Positions 27,996 to 37,399 are shown, counted from the stretch's first letter. The stretch is DNA of 64,000 bases from FEN-1219 sp035644475 (GCA_035644475.1 DASQOL010000030.1:1-64000); one strand, 5' to 3'. Notes: generated from the letters alone by a model not told the origin. Numbers and translations: made by a program.

Positions 27996-28898
27996 ATGGG
28001 TAAGGACATCGAGGTTGCGATTCTGTTCGCCGACGTGGTGGGCAGCACGCAGCTTTACGAGCAGCTCGGCGACGCCAAGGCACGCGAGATGGTGGGGCGT
28101 TGCCTCGACATCATGCGCGAGGCCACGGAAGCCAACAAAGGCACCGTCATCAAGACGATGGGCGACGAGGTGATGTCGACCTTCCCGACGCCCGACGACG
28201 CCATGAACGCGGCCAAGCGCATGCAGGAGAAGATCTCCACCGACTCCGAGCTCGCGCACGAGAACGGCCACGTCGCGATCCGGATCGGTTGCCACTTCGG
28301 GCCGGTCGTGCAGGAGCAGCGCGATATCTTCGGCTCCGCGGTCCATACGGCGAACCGCATGACGAGCCAGGCCAAGGCCAAGCAGATCATCACCACGCTG
28401 TCGACGGTGGAACGGCTGTCGCCCGAGTGGCAGTCCACCGCGCGGCAGATCGACATCGCGACCGTTCGCGGCAAGGCCGACGAGGTGGTGCTCTTCGAGG
28501 TGCTGTGGCAGCCCGAGGAAGCCACGAGCATGCTGCCCACCGTGGGCCTCGGCCGCAACAAGAGCGTCCGGCCGAAGCGCCTCTCGCTGCGCTATCAGGG
28601 CCGTGAGGTGACGGTCGGCGAGGGCCGCAAGAGCGCGACGCTCGGCCGCGCGGAAGACAACGACGTCGTCGTCAAGGGCAATCTGATCTCACGCGTGCAT
28701 GCCCGCGTGGAGGCGAGCCGCGACAAGTTCACGCTCGTCGACGAGAGCACCAACGGCACGTTCGTCCAAACCAACGCCGGCGAGGAAATCTTCGTGCGCC
28801 GCGATAGCACCCAACTCACAGGCGAAGGCGTCATCGGCCTCGGCCGCGTCGCGCAGCCCGGCACGGCCTTAGCCGTCCACTACGTAGTCGAAGAGTAG
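27996..28898 (+). CDS. Class III nucleotide cyclase domain fused to an FHA domain
   Basis: Residues 1-180 form a class III adenylate/guanylate cyclase domain. The two metal-binding aspartates are visible as Asp13 (LFADVVGST) and Asp57 (KTMGDEVMSTF), and DIFGSAVHTANRM is the usual third block. Residues about 195-290 form a forkhead-associated domain (TLGRAEDNDVVV, LISRVHARVE, DESTNGTFV), which binds phosphothreonine peptides. The protein should make cAMP or cGMP and be tied to Ser/Thr kinase signalling, but no kinase gene is in the window. AAGGA precedes the ATG. It converges on the PEP carboxykinase gene. Confidence 0.88.
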   Translation: MGKDIEVAILFADVVGSTQLYEQLGDAKAREMVGRCLDIMREATEANKGTVIKTMGDEVMSTFPTPDDAMNAAKRMQEKISTDSELAHENGHVAIRIGCHFGPVVQEQRDIFGSAVHTANRMTSQAKAKQIITTLSTVERLSPEWQSTARQIDIATVRGKADEVVLFEVLWQPEEATSMLPTVGLGRNKSVRPKRLSLRYQGREVTVGEGRKSATLGRAEDNDVVVKGNLISRVHARVEASRDKFTLVDESTNGTFVQTNAGEEIFVRRDSTQLTGEGVIGLGRVAQPGTALAVHYVVEE

Positions 28899-28937
28899 CG
28901 ACGGGCAGTTCCCGTTCCGTCGGCTGACCCCGAGCGT

Positions 28938-30680
28938 TTAGGTGAGGGCGCTCAGCACCTTCCGGTGCTCGGCCTCGAGCTCCTTCGGCAGTCGGTCGCC
29001 GAACTCGGCGAAGTACTCGGCGATGTGCTCCATCTCCGCACGCCATTGACCGCGGTCGACCGCGAGCAGCTGCTCGAGAGTACCGTTCGACACCTCGAGG
29101 CCCTTCAAGTCGATGTCACCCGGCTTCGGCAGGTAGCCGATGGGCGTTTCGACGGCGGCGACCTTGTTGTCGCAGCGCTCGATGATCCAGCGCAGCACGC
29201 GCAGGTTCTCGCCGAACCCCGGCCACAGGAACTTGCCGTTGGCGTCGCGGCGGAACCAGTTGACGTGGAAGATCTTCGGCAGGCTCTGCGAGCGCTTGGC
29301 GAAGCTCAACCAGTGCGCCCAATAATCGCCGTAGTTGTAGCCGCAGAATGGCTTCATGGCCATCGGGTCGCGGCGCACCACGCCGACCTTGCCGGTCGCG
29401 GCCGCGGTGGTCTCGGAGGCCACGCTCGCGCCGACGAGCACGCCGTGCGCCCAGTCCTTGGCCTGGTAGACGAGCGGCGCGAGCTCGCGGCGGCGGCCGC
29501 CGAACACGAGCGCCGAGATCGGAACGCCCTCGGGGGCTTCCGCGAGCTTCGAGTAGCTCGGGTTTTGCTTGGCTGACACCGTGAAGCGCGAGTTCGGGTG
29601 AGCGGCAGGACCGTTCGCGGCCGCGTAAGGCCGGCCGACCCAGTCCGTCACCGGCGCGCCTTCGCCTTTCTCCTCCCACCACGGGTCGTTGTTGGCGGTC
29701 AGCGCGACGTTCGTGAAGATCGTGTCCTTGCCGATCATCTCGAACGCATTGCGGTTGGTTTGGGGGTTGGTGCCCGGCACGACGCCGAAGTAGCCGGCCT
29801 CCGGGTTGATGGCGCGGAGCTGGCCGTCGGGACCGAGATGCATCCAGGCGATGTCGTCGCCGAGCGTCCAGACCTTCCAGCCCTTCTGGCTCGCGGGTGG
29901 GATCAGCATCGCGAGGTTGGTCTTGCCGCACGCCGACGGGAAAGCGCAGGCGAGGTAGTGGGTGTCGCCGGCAGGGCTCTGCACGCCGACGATCAGCATG
30001 TGCTCCGCGAGCCAGCCCTCGGTGCGGGCCTGATAGCTCGCGATCCTGAGCGCGTGGCATTTCTTGCCGAGCAACGCGTTGCCGCCGTAGCCCGAGCCGT
30101 AGCTCATGATCGCGAGCTCCTCGGGGAAGTGCATGATGTAGCGGCGTTCCGGATCGAGCTCGCCCGTCGAATGCAGGCCTCTGACGAAGGTTTTGTCTTT
30201 TTCGATTCGTTTGAGCGCGGGTTTGCCGATCCGCGTCATTAAATACATGTTCGCGACGACGTACGCGCTGTCGGTGATCTCGACGCCGCAGCGCGCGTAC
30301 GGCGAGTCGATCGGCCCCATGCAGTACGGAATCACGTACATCGTGCGGCCGCGCATGCTGCCGGCGAAGCACGACTTCATGAGGTCCTTGGCCTCGTCCG
30401 GCGGCATCCAGTTGTTGTTCGGACCGGAGTCCGTCTTGTCCCGGGCGCAGACGAAGGTCAGGTGCTCGACCCGTGCGACGTCCTCGGGGTCGGACCGGTG
30501 CAAGTAGCAGCCGGGATAGTGTTGCTGGTTGAGCTCCAGCAGCGTGCCGCTGTCGAGCATCTCGTCGAGCAGCTTGCGGTATTCCTGGTCGGTGCCATCG
30601 CACCAGTGGATTCGGTCGGGTCGTGTAAGCTCGGCTACCTCAGCGACCCAGTCGCTGAGACTCTTGAGACGCGTCGTCAT
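28938..30680 (-). CDS. pckG: Phosphoenolpyruvate carboxykinase (GTP)
   Basis: Converts oxaloacetate and GTP to PEP, GDP and CO2 for gluconeogenesis. The 580-residue length and motifs identify the GTP form rather than the ATP form of E. coli: MRGRTMYVIPYCMGP, the GTPase-type loop FPSACGKTN (about 247-255), WTLGDDIAWMHLGPDG and NPEAGYFGVVPGTN. The start is the ATG at 30680, giving the usual N-terminus ending in DRIHWCDG. The open frame extends far upstream but that part is not family-like. A TATACT on the minus strand at 30720-30725 could be the -10 box. Confidence 0.95.
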   Translation of the reverse strand: MTTRLKSLSDWVAEVAELTRPDRIHWCDGTDQEYRKLLDEMLDSGTLLELNQQHYPGCYLHRSDPEDVARVEHLTFVCARDKTDSGPNNNWMPPDEAKDLMKSCFAGSMRGRTMYVIPYCMGPIDSPYARCGVEITDSAYVVANMYLMTRIGKPALKRIEKDKTFVRGLHSTGELDPERRYIMHFPEELAIMSYGSGYGGNALLGKKCHALRIASYQARTEGWLAEHMLIVGVQSPAGDTHYLACAFPSACGKTNLAMLIPPASQKGWKVWTLGDDIAWMHLGPDGQLRAINPEAGYFGVVPGTNPQTNRNAFEMIGKDTIFTNVALTANNDPWWEEKGEGAPVTDWVGRPYAAANGPAAHPNSRFTVSAKQNPSYSKLAEAPEGVPISALVFGGRRRELAPLVYQAKDWAHGVLVGASVASETTAAATGKVGVVRRDPMAMKPFCGYNYGDYWAHWLSFAKRSQSLPKIFHVNWFRRDANGKFLWPGFGENLRVLRWIIERCDNKVAAVETPIGYLPKPGDIDLKGLEVSNGTLEQLLAVDRGQWRAEMEHIAEYFAEFGDRLPKELEAEHRKVLSALT

Positions 30681-30704
30681 GGATGAAGGATCTAGCCCGG
30701 GTAA

Positions 30705-31343
30705 ATGATGGAGCGCCGTAGTATACCGTGCGGCAGCTTGGGAATGCGTGAGCCGCAACCCGCGCCGTTGCTGCGCTTGCGACCTGTGGCTCGTGTCGTG
30801 CGAGCAGCACGTTCGAGCCGCGGACGGCGGCCGGGGCTCGGCGGCGCAGCGCGTCTCGGAGTCCTCGCGCTCGCCGCCCTGGCGGCGGCAGGAGCGGCCG
30901 CGCAACGCGGCGGCGAAGGGGCGGCGTCCGGGCTCGAGGTCCGCACGCTGGTCGAGAAGCTCGCGGCGGGAGCCGGCGGGGCCGGCGCGCCGCTCGTGGC
31001 GCTGCCGCCGACGGTCGCGCCGGAGCCCGGCGACGAGCTCGTCTATACCGTGAGGTTCAAGAACGCGAGCGGCAGGCTCGTCGACGACGTGCGGATCACG
31101 AAGCCCATTCCCGCCGAGGTGCGTTACGTTGCAGGTAGCGCGTCCGGCCCGGGTTGCGAGGTGTTGTTCTCGGTGGACGGGGGGCGGATCTTCGGTCAGC
31201 CGAACGAGCTCTCGGTGGCCGTCGAGGACGGGAGGCGCCGCGCCGCCGGACCCGACGACTACACGCACATCCGCTGGCGCCTCCGAACGCCGTTCGCCGC
31301 CGACGCGACCGGGTTCGTGCGGTTCCGCGCGGTCGCCCGCTGA
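30705..31343 (+). CDS. Exported DUF11-like domain protein
   Basis: This 212-residue product has a long Arg-rich leader and then a hydrophobic stretch (GVLALAALAAAGAAA), which suggests a signal peptide; the true start may be at 30744 or later. The C-terminal 110 residues (PGDELVYTVRFKNASGRLVDDVRITKPIP) match the DUF11 beta-sandwich repeat found in cell-surface proteins. Function is unknown. It is divergent from pckG with only 24 bp between the starts. Confidence 0.6.
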   Translation: MMERRSIPCGSLGMREPQPAPLLRLRPVARVVRAARSSRGRRPGLGGAARLGVLALAALAAAGAAAQRGGEGAASGLEVRTLVEKLAAGAGGAGAPLVALPPTVAPEPGDELVYTVRFKNASGRLVDDVRITKPIPAEVRYVAGSASGPGCEVLFSVDGGRIFGQPNELSVAVEDGRRRAAGPDDYTHIRWRLRTPFAADATGFVRFRAVAR

Positions 31344-31413
31344 GTTTCTGGGCGAACCGCCTAGGATCCGCCGCTCGCGCGCGCCCACGTTCGGGCTATA
31401 GTGGCCCCTCTCC

Positions 31414-33351
31414 ATGCTCGACCTTGCCGACATCTTCAGCCCGGGCGGCGCGCTCGCCGCACGCCTGCCGGGTTTCAGCTATCGCGAGGCGCAGGAGCGG
31501 ATGGCGCAGCTCGTCGCGGCTGCGCTCGACAGCGGCCGGCACGTGGCGATCGAAGCCGGTACGGGCATCGGCAAGACCTTCGCCTACCTGTTGCCCGTGC
31601 TGCTGTCGGGCCGCCACGCGATCATCTCGACCGGCACCCGCACGCTCCAAGATCAGTTGTTCGCGCGCGATCTGCCGCTGCTCGGCGCCGTCGTGGGCCG
31701 GCCGGCGCGCGTGGCTCTGCTCAAGGGCCGCAACAACTATCTGTGCTGGCACCGCCTGGAGAACGCGCGGCACGACGGCACGCGCGACGCGGAGACCGTG
31801 GCGGCGCTGCGCGCGCTCGCCGAGTGGGGCCGCGCCAGCGACAGCGGTGACCTAACGGAGCTCGAGGACCTCGCGGAGGATCACGCGCTGCGCTCCACGG
31901 TCACGTCGACCGTCGACAACTGTCTCGGCAGCCGTTGCGAGCACTACGACAGCTGCTTCGTCGTCGAGGCGCGCCGGCGCGCGCAGGCGGCCGACATCGT
32001 GATCGTCAATCACCACTTGCTGCTCGCGGACCTGGCTCTCAAGGAAAACGGCTTCGGCGAGCTCTTGCCCGGCGCCGACGCAGTGATCGTCGACGAAGCC
32101 CATTTGTTGCCCGACATCGCCCAGCAGTTCTTCGGCGTCACGCTCGGCACGCGCGAGCTCGAGGCGCTCGGCCGCGACTTGTACAGCGAAGCGCTGACCG
32201 CGGGCGTCGGCGCGGAAGTCGGGGAGGCGCTCGGGTCGCTCGGCCGGCTCATCTTCGGGCTGCGGCACGCCGCCGCGCCGGCAGCGGGGCGCTTGCCGTG
32301 GCCCGCGGCACCCGCGGCGCTCCGCGACGCGCTTGCCGACGGCCGGCAGGTGCTCGACGAGCTCGCCGCGTTGCTCGAGTCGCTGGCGGACGCGAGCGCC
32401 GGCCTCCGGCAATGCGCGGAGCGCTGCGCCGACGGCGCCGCGCGTCTGCGTACGATCGTCGTCGCCGACGCGGACCTGGGCCTCCGCTGGGTCGACTGCG
32501 GGGCCGGCAACGTCGCCGCGCATTGGACGCCGCTCGACGTCGGCACGGCGTTGGCTGCGAGGATCGAGGCTCAGGGCGGCGCCTGGGTGTTCGCCTCGGC
32601 GACGCTCGCCGTCGGCAACGACTTCGCGCACTTCCTCGGCCGCGTCGGTCTGCGCGACGCGCTCACGACGGTGCTGCCGAGCCCGTTCGACTACGCGCGC
32701 AATGCGCGCGTCTACATACCCCAGGGTCTGCCCGATCCCAGCGATGAGGTCTACGTCGAGAGCCTGATGGCCGCGGCGTGGCCACTCGTCGAAGCCGCGG
32801 GTGGCGGCGCGTTCCTGCTGTTCACGAGCTACCGCGCGCTGCAGCGCGCGCAGTCGTGGATCGAGCGCCAGGCGTTGCCGGGGCGGTTGCTCGTTCAGGG
32901 CCGCGGCTCGCGCAGCGAGCTCCTGAACGACTTTCGCGCGGAGGGCAACGCGATTCTGCTCGGCACGGGCAGCTTCTGGCAGGGCGTCGACGTGCGCGGC
33001 CCGGCGCTGCGGCTCGTGCTCATCGACAAGCTGCCGTTCGCCGTGCCGAGCGATCCGCTCGTGCAGGCGCGCATCGAGGCGATCCGCCGCGTCGGCGGCG
33101 ATCCGTTCAACGAGTTTCAGCTGCCGCACGCGGTGCTCGCGCTCAAGCAGGGAGCGGGGCGTTTGATTCGCGACTTCGACGATCGCGGCTTGATCGTGCT
33201 CGGCGACCCGCGCTTGCGCAGCCGCTCCTACGGACGCACGTTCCTCGCGAGCCTGCCGCCGATGCCGCTCTTGGAGGAGCTCGGCGACGCGCTCGAGTTC
33301 GCGGCTACGCTCGCCGCGCCCCGCGAGCTGCCGGCCGCGGCCGCGTCATGA
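31414..33351 (+). CDS. yoaA: DinG/XPD-family ATP-dependent DNA helicase YoaA
   Basis: This is a 645-residue superfamily 2 helicase. Walker A is AGTGIGKTF, Walker B is DEAH (about residue 226). An iron-sulfur cluster site is set by Cys111, Cys170, Cys175 and Cys180. Motif VI-type residues are in HAVLALKQGAGRLIR. YoaA helps cells survive replication-fork damage and in E. coli acts with HolC. The gene overlaps tsaB by four bases (ATGA), the same neighbour it has in E. coli, which supports this name over DinG. A TATAGT at 31397-31402 is close to the ATG. Confidence 0.9.
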   Translation: MLDLADIFSPGGALAARLPGFSYREAQERMAQLVAAALDSGRHVAIEAGTGIGKTFAYLLPVLLSGRHAIISTGTRTLQDQLFARDLPLLGAVVGRPARVALLKGRNNYLCWHRLENARHDGTRDAETVAALRALAEWGRASDSGDLTELEDLAEDHALRSTVTSTVDNCLGSRCEHYDSCFVVEARRRAQAADIVIVNHHLLLADLALKENGFGELLPGADAVIVDEAHLLPDIAQQFFGVTLGTRELEALGRDLYSEALTAGVGAEVGEALGSLGRLIFGLRHAAAPAAGRLPWPAAPAALRDALADGRQVLDELAALLESLADASAGLRQCAERCADGAARLRTIVVADADLGLRWVDCGAGNVAAHWTPLDVGTALAARIEAQGGAWVFASATLAVGNDFAHFLGRVGLRDALTTVLPSPFDYARNARVYIPQGLPDPSDEVYVESLMAAAWPLVEAAGGGAFLLFTSYRALQRAQSWIERQALPGRLLVQGRGSRSELLNDFRAEGNAILLGTGSFWQGVDVRGPALRLVLIDKLPFAVPSDPLVQARIEAIRRVGGDPFNEFQLPHAVLALKQGAGRLIRDFDDRGLIVLGDPRLRSRSYGRTFLASLPPMPLLEELGDALEFAATLAAPRELPAAAAS

Positions 33352-34025
33352 AGCTGCTCGGCATCGAGACTTCGAGCGCGGCCGGCTCGGTCGCGTTGCG
33401 GCTGCCGGAGGGGATCGCCGTGCGGACGATCGCGACGCCTCGCGAGCAGACCGAGCGGTTGCTCGCGCTCGCGGACGAGTTGCTCGCCGACGCCGGGCTT
33501 ACGCTCCGCGCGCTCGACGGGATCGCCTTCGGCCGCGGGCCGGGCTCGTTCTCGGGCCTGCGCGTGGCCGCGGCCGTGGCCCAGGGTTTCGCGGCCCCGA
33601 GCGGCGTGCCGCTGCTGCCGGTGTCGAGCCTGCTGTGCCTCGCGCAAGGGGCGTTTCGAACGGCCGGGGCGCGCCGTTCGCTCGTCTGCGTCGACGCGCA
33701 CATGGGCGAAGCGTATTGGGGCGAGTTCGAGGTGCGCGACGGCCTTGCCGAGCCGGCCGGTCCGGAGCGGCTCGGGGCGCCCGCCGAGATCGCGCCCGCT
33801 TGGGCTGCCGGCTGGACCGCGGTCGGCGACGGCCTCGCCGCGCACCGGGCGGCGCTCGAGGCGCTCGCCACCTCGGCTGAGCGCGTGCTGCCCGACTTGA
33901 AGCCCGCCGCGGAGGACCTGTTCCCCCAGGCGGAGCGCGACCTCGCGGCCGGCCGCGCCGTGGGGGCCGCCCAGGCGCTGCCGGTGTACCTGCGCGAGCA
34001 CACGGCGTGGCGGCGCAGCTCTTAA
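33348..34025 (+). CDS. tsaB: tRNA t6A biosynthesis protein TsaB
   Basis: Part of the TsaBDE complex that adds threonylcarbamoyl to adenosine 37 of tRNAs reading ANN codons. TsaB is the inactive ASKHA-fold partner of TsaD. The N-terminus LLGIETSSAAGSVAL and IAFGRGPGSFSGLRVAAAVAQG are the family signature. The 225-residue length is normal (231 in E. coli). Translation is coupled to yoaA by an ATGA overlap. Confidence 0.93.
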   Translation: MKLLGIETSSAAGSVALRLPEGIAVRTIATPREQTERLLALADELLADAGLTLRALDGIAFGRGPGSFSGLRVAAAVAQGFAAPSGVPLLPVSSLLCLAQGAFRTAGARRSLVCVDAHMGEAYWGEFEVRDGLAEPAGPERLGAPAEIAPAWAAGWTAVGDGLAAHRAALEALATSAERVLPDLKPAAEDLFPQAERDLAAGRAVGAAQALPVYLREHTAWRRSS

Positions 34026-34086
34026 CCAGACTGTAATATTGGTCGACTCTAATGGGCGCGAAGGGATCTCACCCGATGAGCGGCCG

Positions 34087-34779
34087 ATGACCCAGAAGAA
34101 AATCCTCGTGGTCGAGGACGAGCAACCGATTCGTGACATGCTCTCGTTCAATCTGGGGCGGGCGGGTTACGAAGTCCGGCCCGCGGGCGACGGGCACCAG
34201 GCACGCGCGGCGATCGCGGACGGCCATCCCGACCTCGTGCTGATGGACTGGATGCTGCCGGACATCAGCGGGCTCGAGCTCACCCGTCAGCTCAAGCGCG
34301 ACCCCCACACGCGCGAGATCCCCGTGATTATGTTGACCGCGCGCGTCGAGGAAGACGATCGCGTCGCGGGCCTCGACGGCGGCGCCGACGACTACATCGT
34401 GAAGCCGTTCTCCCAGCGCGAGCTGCTCGCGAGGATCCGTGCGGCGTTGCGGCGCTCGACCGTGGCCGAGGGCGAGGTCGTGAACGTCGGCCAACTCAAG
34501 CTCGACGCGGCGAGCCACCAGGTCACCGTGAACGGAGCGGAGATCGCGCTCGGCCCCACGGAATACCGTCTGCTCGAGTTCTTCATGCATCACCCCGACC
34601 GGGTCTACAGCCGGGCGCAGCTGCTCGACCGCGTCTGGGGCGGCAACGTCTACGTCGAGGAGCGCACGGTCGACGTGCACATCCGCCGGCTGCGCAAGGC
34701 GCTCACCCCCTACGGATACGATAAACTGATTCGTACCGTACGCGGCGCGGGCTACCGGTTCTCACCCGGGCAGACGTAA
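34087..34779 (+). CDS. phoB: Phosphate regulon response regulator PhoB
   Basis: An OmpR-type regulator: receiver with Glu10-Asp11, phospho-acceptor Asp54 (LVLMDWMLPD) and the conserved lysine in DYIVKPFS. A winged-helix DNA-binding domain (PTEYRLLEFFMHHPDRVYSR, VDVHIRRLRKAL) follows. When phosphorylated by PhoR it activates phosphate-starvation genes such as pstSCAB. I chose the ATG at 34087, giving the family-standard MTQKKILVVEDE start and 230 residues; a GTG at 34039 would add 16. phoR follows 11 bp downstream. Confidence 0.95.
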   Translation: MTQKKILVVEDEQPIRDMLSFNLGRAGYEVRPAGDGHQARAAIADGHPDLVLMDWMLPDISGLELTRQLKRDPHTREIPVIMLTARVEEDDRVAGLDGGADDYIVKPFSQRELLARIRAALRRSTVAEGEVVNVGQLKLDAASHQVTVNGAEIALGPTEYRLLEFFMHHPDRVYSRAQLLDRVWGGNVYVEERTVDVHIRRLRKALTPYGYDKLIRTVRGAGYRFSPGQT

Positions 34780-34790
34780 ATGCAGCAGAC

Positions 34791-36104
34791 GTGACTCTAC
34801 CGAACCGTTGGGCCTCACAATTTGCAGCGTTGGCCGGTTGGCTCGGCGCGGCTCTATTGCTCGGTTGGTGGTTCGGCGGCAGCGGTTGGTGGCTCGCGGG
34901 TGCGTTCGCGGCGTATGTCGGTCACGTCCTGCGCAACGTCTTCCTGCTCGACCGCGTCCTCGACGGGCACGCGCGCGTGCCCCTGTTCGCGACGCGCGGC
35001 CTCTGGGCGGAGATCTTCGCGCGTATCGACCGCGTCCGCGCCAAGGCGCGTAACCGCAAGAAGAAATATCACAGGCTGCTGCGCGAGGTTCGCGAGAGTA
35101 CGGGCGCGCTCAGCGACGGCGGCATCATATTGAATGCGGACCACGAGATCGTCTGGTTCAACCCGGCGGCTACGCGGCTGCTCGGCCTGAATCCAGCGAC
35201 GGACATCGGCAACCGCCTCGACAACCTGCTGCGCCATCCCGACTTCGTCGCGTATCTCGCCGAGCCGACCCCGGAGCCGATCACCGTACCGGCGCCGCGC
35301 GAGGACGTGGGTTGGCTCACCGTGCAGATCATCCCCTACGGCAAGGACCAGCGCCTCGCGATCGTCCGCGACATCACGCGCGAGGTGAGCCTCGAGCGCA
35401 CGCGGCGCGACTTCGTGGCCAACGCGTCGCACGAGCTGCGCTCGCCGCTCACCGTGATCAGCGGCTACCTGGACTCGCTCGCCGACGACGCGGAGATTCC
35501 GCAGAGCTGGCACGCACCCGTCGGAGAGATGCAGCGTCAGGCGGAGCGCATGACGCGAATCCTGCGCGACTTGATCGAGCTCACGCGTCTCGAGTCCGCC
35601 GACGAAGGCGCGCCCCCCGAGTTCGTCGACGTGATCGCGATGCTCAAGCTCATCGCTCGGGAGTTTCAGGCGGCGGGCCACCGCCCTTCCGTGAGCCTCA
35701 AGATCGAGGCCGACGTCGCGCTGCTCGGCAGCGAGTCGGAGCTGCATTCGATCTTCTACAACATCGTGAACAATGCCGTGCGCTTCACGCCGCCGGCCGG
35801 CTCCGTGCAGATCGTGTGGAAGACCGAGGGCGACGCCGCCGTGTTCGAGGTCATCGACACGGGTATCGGCATCCCCGAGGAGCAGATCCCGCGGATCACG
35901 GAGCGCTTTTACCGCGTCGACCCGGGGCGCTCGCGCGCGAGCGGCGGCACCGGCCTCGGTCTCGCGATCGTCAAGCACGCGTTACAGCGACATGAAGGCA
36001 CGTTGGGCATCCGCAGCGTCGAGGGCGAGGGCAGCGCGTTCAGCTGCTCGTTCCCGGCCTCGCGGGTCGCGTATCGCGGCGGAGCGACTCAAGTCGCACT
36101 ATAG
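34791..36104 (+). CDS. phoR: Phosphate regulon sensor kinase PhoR
   Basis: A 437-residue inner-membrane kinase with two N-terminal hydrophobic segments (about 8-30 and 33-55) and a charged region (KARNRKKKY). A PAS domain (ILNADHEIVWFNPAATRLLG) follows. The phospho-accepting His214 is in NASHELRSPLTVISG. ATP-binding motifs are NIVNNAVRF, DTGIGIPEEQIPRI and GGTGLGLAIVKHAL. It should phosphorylate PhoB when the Pst transporter reports low phosphate. It starts with GTG 11 bp after phoB. Confidence 0.95.
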   Translation: MTLPNRWASQFAALAGWLGAALLLGWWFGGSGWWLAGAFAAYVGHVLRNVFLLDRVLDGHARVPLFATRGLWAEIFARIDRVRAKARNRKKKYHRLLREVRESTGALSDGGIILNADHEIVWFNPAATRLLGLNPATDIGNRLDNLLRHPDFVAYLAEPTPEPITVPAPREDVGWLTVQIIPYGKDQRLAIVRDITREVSLERTRRDFVANASHELRSPLTVISGYLDSLADDAEIPQSWHAPVGEMQRQAERMTRILRDLIELTRLESADEGAPPEFVDVIAMLKLIAREFQAAGHRPSVSLKIEADVALLGSESELHSIFYNIVNNAVRFTPPAGSVQIVWKTEGDAAVFEVIDTGIGIPEEQIPRITERFYRVDPGRSRASGGTGLGLAIVKHALQRHEGTLGIRSVEGEGSAFSCSFPASRVAYRGGATQVAL

Positions 36105-36155
36105 CCGCGCGAGACTCCGTACTATCATTGGCCGGCTGAACCAAGGACCAAGGCG

Positions 36156-36896
36156 ATGGAAGTCGAAGACCTAGGGCACCACATCTCGAGGAAGTTCAAC
36201 GAGGACCTCGAGCACGTGCGCAGCTCTGTCCTGGCCATGGGCGGCCTCGTCGAGGAGCAGCTCGACCGCGCGATCAAGGCGCTGACCGACGCCGACAGCG
36301 AGCTCGGTCTCCAGGTCGCCGAGGACGACATCAAGGTCAACCGCATGGAGGTCAGCATCGACGAGGAGTGCAGCCGCATCCTCGCCACTCGCGCTCCGAC
36401 CGCCAGCGACCTGCGGCTCGTGATCGCCACGCTGAAGACCATCACCGACCTCGAGCGGATCGGCGACGAGGCCGAGAAGATCGGCGTGCTCGCCGCGCGG
36501 CTCGCGAGCGTCGAGCGTCCGTCCACGAACTACCGCGAGCTCCGCAACCTCGCGCGCCACGTGAAGGCGATGGTGCACGGCTCGCTCAACGCGTTCGCGC
36601 GTCTCGACACCAAGGGCGCGCTCGAGGTCGTCAAGGCCGACGACGCGGTCGACGAGGAGTACGAGTCGATCTATCGCCAAGGCATCACGTTCATGATGGA
36701 AGACCCGCGCACGATCTCGCGGATCATGGACTCGACCTGGTTGGCGCGCGCGCTCGAGCGCATCGGCGACCACGCGAAGAACATCTGCGAGTACGTGATC
36801 TTCATGGTTCACGGCAAGGACGTCCGCTACACCGGTGTGAAAAACATCGAGGCGGAGGTAGAGCAGGGCACCCGCAGGCAGGAGACCCGGTCCTGA
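36156..36896 (+). CDS. phoU: Phosphate signalling protein PhoU
   Basis: This 246-residue helical protein dampens PhoR when phosphate is plentiful by linking it to PstB. Two repeats of the three-helix PhoU fold are visible, with ISRKFNEDLEHVRSSVLAMGG at the N-terminus, and E/DxxxD patterns in LERIGDEAEKIG and LERIGDHAKNICEYV that bind metal. In E. coli phoU closes the pst operon; here it follows phoBR and the pst genes are 3 kb away. Its stop overlaps the probable dsbB start. Confidence 0.95.
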   Translation: MEVEDLGHHISRKFNEDLEHVRSSVLAMGGLVEEQLDRAIKALTDADSELGLQVAEDDIKVNRMEVSIDEECSRILATRAPTASDLRLVIATLKTITDLERIGDEAEKIGVLAARLASVERPSTNYRELRNLARHVKAMVHGSLNAFARLDTKGALEVVKADDAVDEEYESIYRQGITFMMEDPRTISRIMDSTWLARALERIGDHAKNICEYVIFMVHGKDVRYTGVKNIEAEVEQGTRRQETRS

Positions 36897-37399
36897 TCTC
36901 CTCGCGGGCACAGCGACGGGCGTGGAACGCCCTCGGCGTCGGCATCGTCGTCGCGCTCATGGGCTACGCGCTCTACACCGAGTACGGGCCGCTGCACCTC
37001 GAGCCGTGCCCGCTTTGCGTCTTCCAGCGCATCGCGATGATCGCGCTGGGCGTCGTGTTCCTCGCCGGTGCGCTGCACGCGCCGCGCGGCGTGGGCGCGC
37101 GCGTGTACGGAGTGCTCGGCGCGCTCGTCGCGGCTACGGGCGCTGGGATCTCGAGCTGGCACGTGCACGTCCAACATTTGCCGCCGGAGAAAGTGCCATC
37201 GTGCGGGCCGGGCCTCGCGTATCTCTGGGATGCGTTTCCGCTGCGCGACGTGTTGAACATGGTGTTCAACGGGTCGGGCGAGTGCCACGAGGTCAACTGG
37301 CAATTCTGGGGGCTCGCGATGCCGACCTGGGTGCTGATCTGGTTCGTGGCGCTCGGCGCGTTGAGCGTCCTGGCGAACTGGACCCGCGTCGCGCGCTAG
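36893..37399 (+). CDS. dsbB: Disulfide bond formation protein DsbB, probable CTG start
   Basis: DsbB re-oxidises periplasmic DsbA and passes electrons to quinone. Four transmembrane helices are visible. The first periplasmic loop has the CxxC pair in LEPCPLCVFQR, and the second loop has the Cys pair at VPSCGPG and SGECHEVNW. No ATG, GTG or TTG lies upstream of helix 1 in this frame; the first ATG (36959) would remove half of that helix. CTG at 36893, overlapping the phoU TGA, has AGGAG eight bases upstream and gives a complete 168-residue protein. The start is inferred. Confidence 0.88.
   Translation: MISSRAQRRAWNALGVGIVVALMGYALYTEYGPLHLEPCPLCVFQRIAMIALGVVFLAGALHAPRGVGARVYGVLGALVAATGAGISSWHVHVQHLPPEKVPSCGPGLAYLWDAFPLRDVLNMVFNGSGECHEVNWQFWGLAMPTWVLIWFVALGALSVLANWTRVAR

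Noticed and set aside
28938..31433. Extended pckG reading frame beginning at 31433
   Set aside because: The extra 250 residues are low-complexity and not family-like; the ATG at 30680 gives the normal enzyme.
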